DNA of 64,000 bases from an uncultured Burkholderiales bacterium (GTDB taxonomy: Bacteria; Pseudomonadota; Gammaproteobacteria; Burkholderiales; Burkholderiaceae_C): NCBI GenBank assembly GCA_903871545.1, contig CAIQHG010000059.1:1-64000 (forward strand), given 5' to 3'. Each line of letters starts with the position of its first letter. Positions within the stretch are counted from its first letter, which is position 1. The position numbers and the translations under genes are program-made. Positions 62,779-64,000 of this stretch are shown here, piece by piece. Below the pieces are notes generated by a model. The model saw nothing but the letters and a program-made list of their open reading frames with translations, was not told the DNA's origin and made no database searches.

Positions 62779-63153
62779 CTATTTTGAGGTGAGACCTTTA
62801 AACTCATCTTTTGCAACCTTTGAGCCAGAGCTTAAACTTGGTGGCGTATTTTTAAGTGGTGCATCTCGTAGAGATTTAATGCTTTTGGTAAAGCTAGCAT
62901 CAGCAGGGAGTTGATCTTTGGACTTGATTAACGGTAGTGTTGTGCTTTGTGAATCTTGAGCAGTGTCTAGTTTATCTAAATCTGATGACTGAGCATGAAC
63001 ATTTTTTTGTGCAGAAAGTAGTGCTTTTTCTTTTCTTTCTTTTGCAGCCTTAGCAATAACAGCTAATTTTGTGTTTGATTCTTTTAGGTGATTGATTGAA
63101 TTTCTAAGTAATTCAACGTTTCTAATTTCATCGTCTGTGTTTGATTTGTCCAT
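62779..63153 (-). CDS. Hypothetical coiled-coil-like protein
   Basis: A 124-residue soluble protein. Residues about 8-45 are predicted helical and charged (NSINHLKESNTKLAVIAKAAKERKEKA in pieces), probably a coiled coil. The rest is low-complexity and rich in Ser, Asp and Lys, so probably disordered. No signal peptide and no family recognised. It lies between the channel gene and the GIY-YIG gene on the same strand. Confidence 0.5.
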   Translation of the reverse strand: MDKSNTDDEIRNVELLRNSINHLKESNTKLAVIAKAAKERKEKALLSAQKNVHAQSSDLDKLDTAQDSQSTTLPLIKSKDQLPADASFTKSIKSLRDAPLKNTPPSLSSGSKVAKDEFKGLTSK

Positions 63154-63205
63154 CTGGTTTTACACCCCAAAGCGTTTGAAATAGCCAAACTCATTTTACA
63201 AGATT

Positions 63206-64000
63206 TTAGTATTTACTGGGTAAATCCAGATGAAATACTTGCTGTTTGGCAACACAGGAGAGGTGTTTTTTTGCAATCTTATATACATCTTGATCGAACT
63301 CAGGGGTGGCGTTATTCACGAGATCCTCTATATCTTCTTGCGTTTTTGAGGCGCCAAGGTAACACCACTTATCAAACACATGACAAACCTCCCCTTCTTT
63401 TATAGCTATAGCTGCTCTGTAAGGCCATTTATGTAGCCTTAGGTGCTCAAGCGCCGTAGTCAGCTTTAGATTGTGTAATTCTTGGTTTCCTTGACCAATA
63501 CAGTCTCCTGAGCACTTTTTGAGTTGAAAAGCAAAGCAAGATTGTCCAGGTTTAGTGCTTTCGAGTCCCATTATGGACTCACAAAGGAAATGTTTCTCGG
63601 CAATGCCTTTGATGTAATTTAACGCGTCTCGGCGGCTTTTAAAGAGGCCATACAAGTTTTCTTGCAGTCCTGGCTCTAAGTCGCGCTTAGATATCAGAGT
63701 CGGAATAATGTACCCACTGGACACAGTAGTAAGCTGCCAAGCATACAAGCTAGTGGTCTTGCGAAGGCGAATGTTCATTAAGGGGAGTTTTTTCTTTATC
63801 AATTCAGATTCAAGTAGAAGGGCGCCCAGTTCTCCACTGGTCTCGATCCAATCAATCTCTCTAATTTGAAGAGAGAGTTTTGCTTCTTTTCTTTGTTTAA
63901 GTGAACTTTGGAAATGACTTAAAACTCGAGTTTTAATGTTTTTAGATTTTCCAATGTAGAGGCATTCTTTGTTTTCCCCGTAAAACAAATAAACACCAGG
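63206..64000 (-). CDS. GIY-YIG nuclease, 5' end outside the window
   Basis: The visible 265 residues open with PGVYLFYGENK, then CLYIGKSKNIKTRVLSHF: the GIY-YIG pattern (here GVY and YIG) with its conserved Arg. The frame is open to the window edge, so the gene begins outside. The following stretch (IREIDWIETSGELGALLLESELIK, in pieces) is typical of UvrC/Cho-like nucleases and of DnaQ-UvrC fusions of Betaproteobacteria; whether an exonuclease domain precedes cannot be seen. The C-terminal ~140 residues contain a Cys-rich segment (QLKKCSGDCIG). It probably acts in DNA repair. Confidence 0.8.
   Translation of the reverse strand, partial: PGVYLFYGENKECLYIGKSKNIKTRVLSHFQSSLKQRKEAKLSLQIREIDWIETSGELGALLLESELIKKKLPLMNIRLRKTTSLYAWQLTTVSSGYIIPTLISKRDLEPGLQENLYGLFKSRRDALNYIKGIAEKHFLCESIMGLESTKPGQSCFAFQLKKCSGDCIGQGNQELHNLKLTTALEHLRLHKWPYRAAIAIKEGEVCHVFDKWCYLGASKTQEDIEDLVNNATPEFDQDVYKIAKKHLSCVAKQQVFHLDLPSKY

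Noticed and set aside
1..64000. tRNA genes, rRNA genes and CRISPR arrays
   Set aside because: No tRNA-like TPsiC arm with matching acceptor stem, no rRNA motif and no regularly spaced direct repeats were seen; the only tandem repeats are the short ones at 21251 and 18221.

Overview
The window looks like a chromosomal segment of a low-GC betaproteobacterium, probably Burkholderiales of the small freshwater type. I infer this from gene content: a urt/ure nitrogen cluster, a Bug-type (TctC) binding protein, the PuuE/PuuD/HIU-hydrolase urate route, a fused OHCU decarboxylase-allantoate amidohydrolase, and 'PGWNLIG' C-terminal modules. No rRNA, tRNA or universal marker lies in the window, so genus is not claimed. 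The first ~2.5 kb and ~53.4-53.7 kb are visibly more AT-rich than the rest.

Layout. (1) 0-15 kb is an accessory-looking flank. It holds a small lipoprotein, a winged-helix regulator, a 1.4-kb stretch without genes that is unusually rich in inverted repeats (candidate structured RNA), an M14 carboxypeptidase, an RraA/HMG-aldolase-type protein, a 1199-residue secreted metalloprotease with RCC1 repeats, a dead IS200/IS605-type transposase, nitrile hydratase alpha and beta, a PhyH-type dioxygenase and several small exported proteins. (2) 15-28.4 kb is urea nitrogen. ureABCEFG and an MmgE/PrpD gene run leftward, urtABCDE (urea ABC importer) runs rightward from a divergent control region with a sigma-54 promoter and an NtrC-type site, and ureD sits apart beyond urtE. 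(3) 28.4-33.8 kb carries a potassium channel with two voltage-sensor domains, a one-TM partner gene, and a Tau/Ssu-type ABC importer with its own sigma-54 promoter. (4) 34-52.6 kb is purine catabolism: M20 hydrolase, OHCU decarboxylase/allantoate amidohydrolase fusion, PuuE allantoinase, HIU hydrolase, PuuD urate oxidase, 8-oxoguanine deaminase, tartrate/malate-type dehydrogenase, glycerate 2-kinase, a BMP-type nucleoside importer, adenine deaminase and a flavin monooxygenase. (5) 52.6-60.9 kb has a barrel-like protein and a five-gene RND efflux operon containing two unknown proteins. (6) 60.9-64 kb has an SRAP protein, a second potassium channel (paralogue of the first), a hypothetical protein and the end of a GIY-YIG nuclease gene cut by the window edge.

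How the genes work together. Nucleosides enter by the BMP transporter and adenine is deaminated. Urate (xanthine dehydrogenase is not in the window) goes through PuuD, HIU hydrolase, OHCU decarboxylase, allantoinase and allantoate amidohydrolase towards ureidoglycolate, then urea and glyoxylate. Urea, internal or imported by Urt, goes to nickel urease. The glyoxylate/hydroxypyruvate side could feed glycerate 2-kinase. Sigma-54/NtrC-type sites before two of the importers indicate control by nitrogen limitation. A perfect palindrome between puuE and the HIU hydrolase gene is a likely pathway-specific operator.
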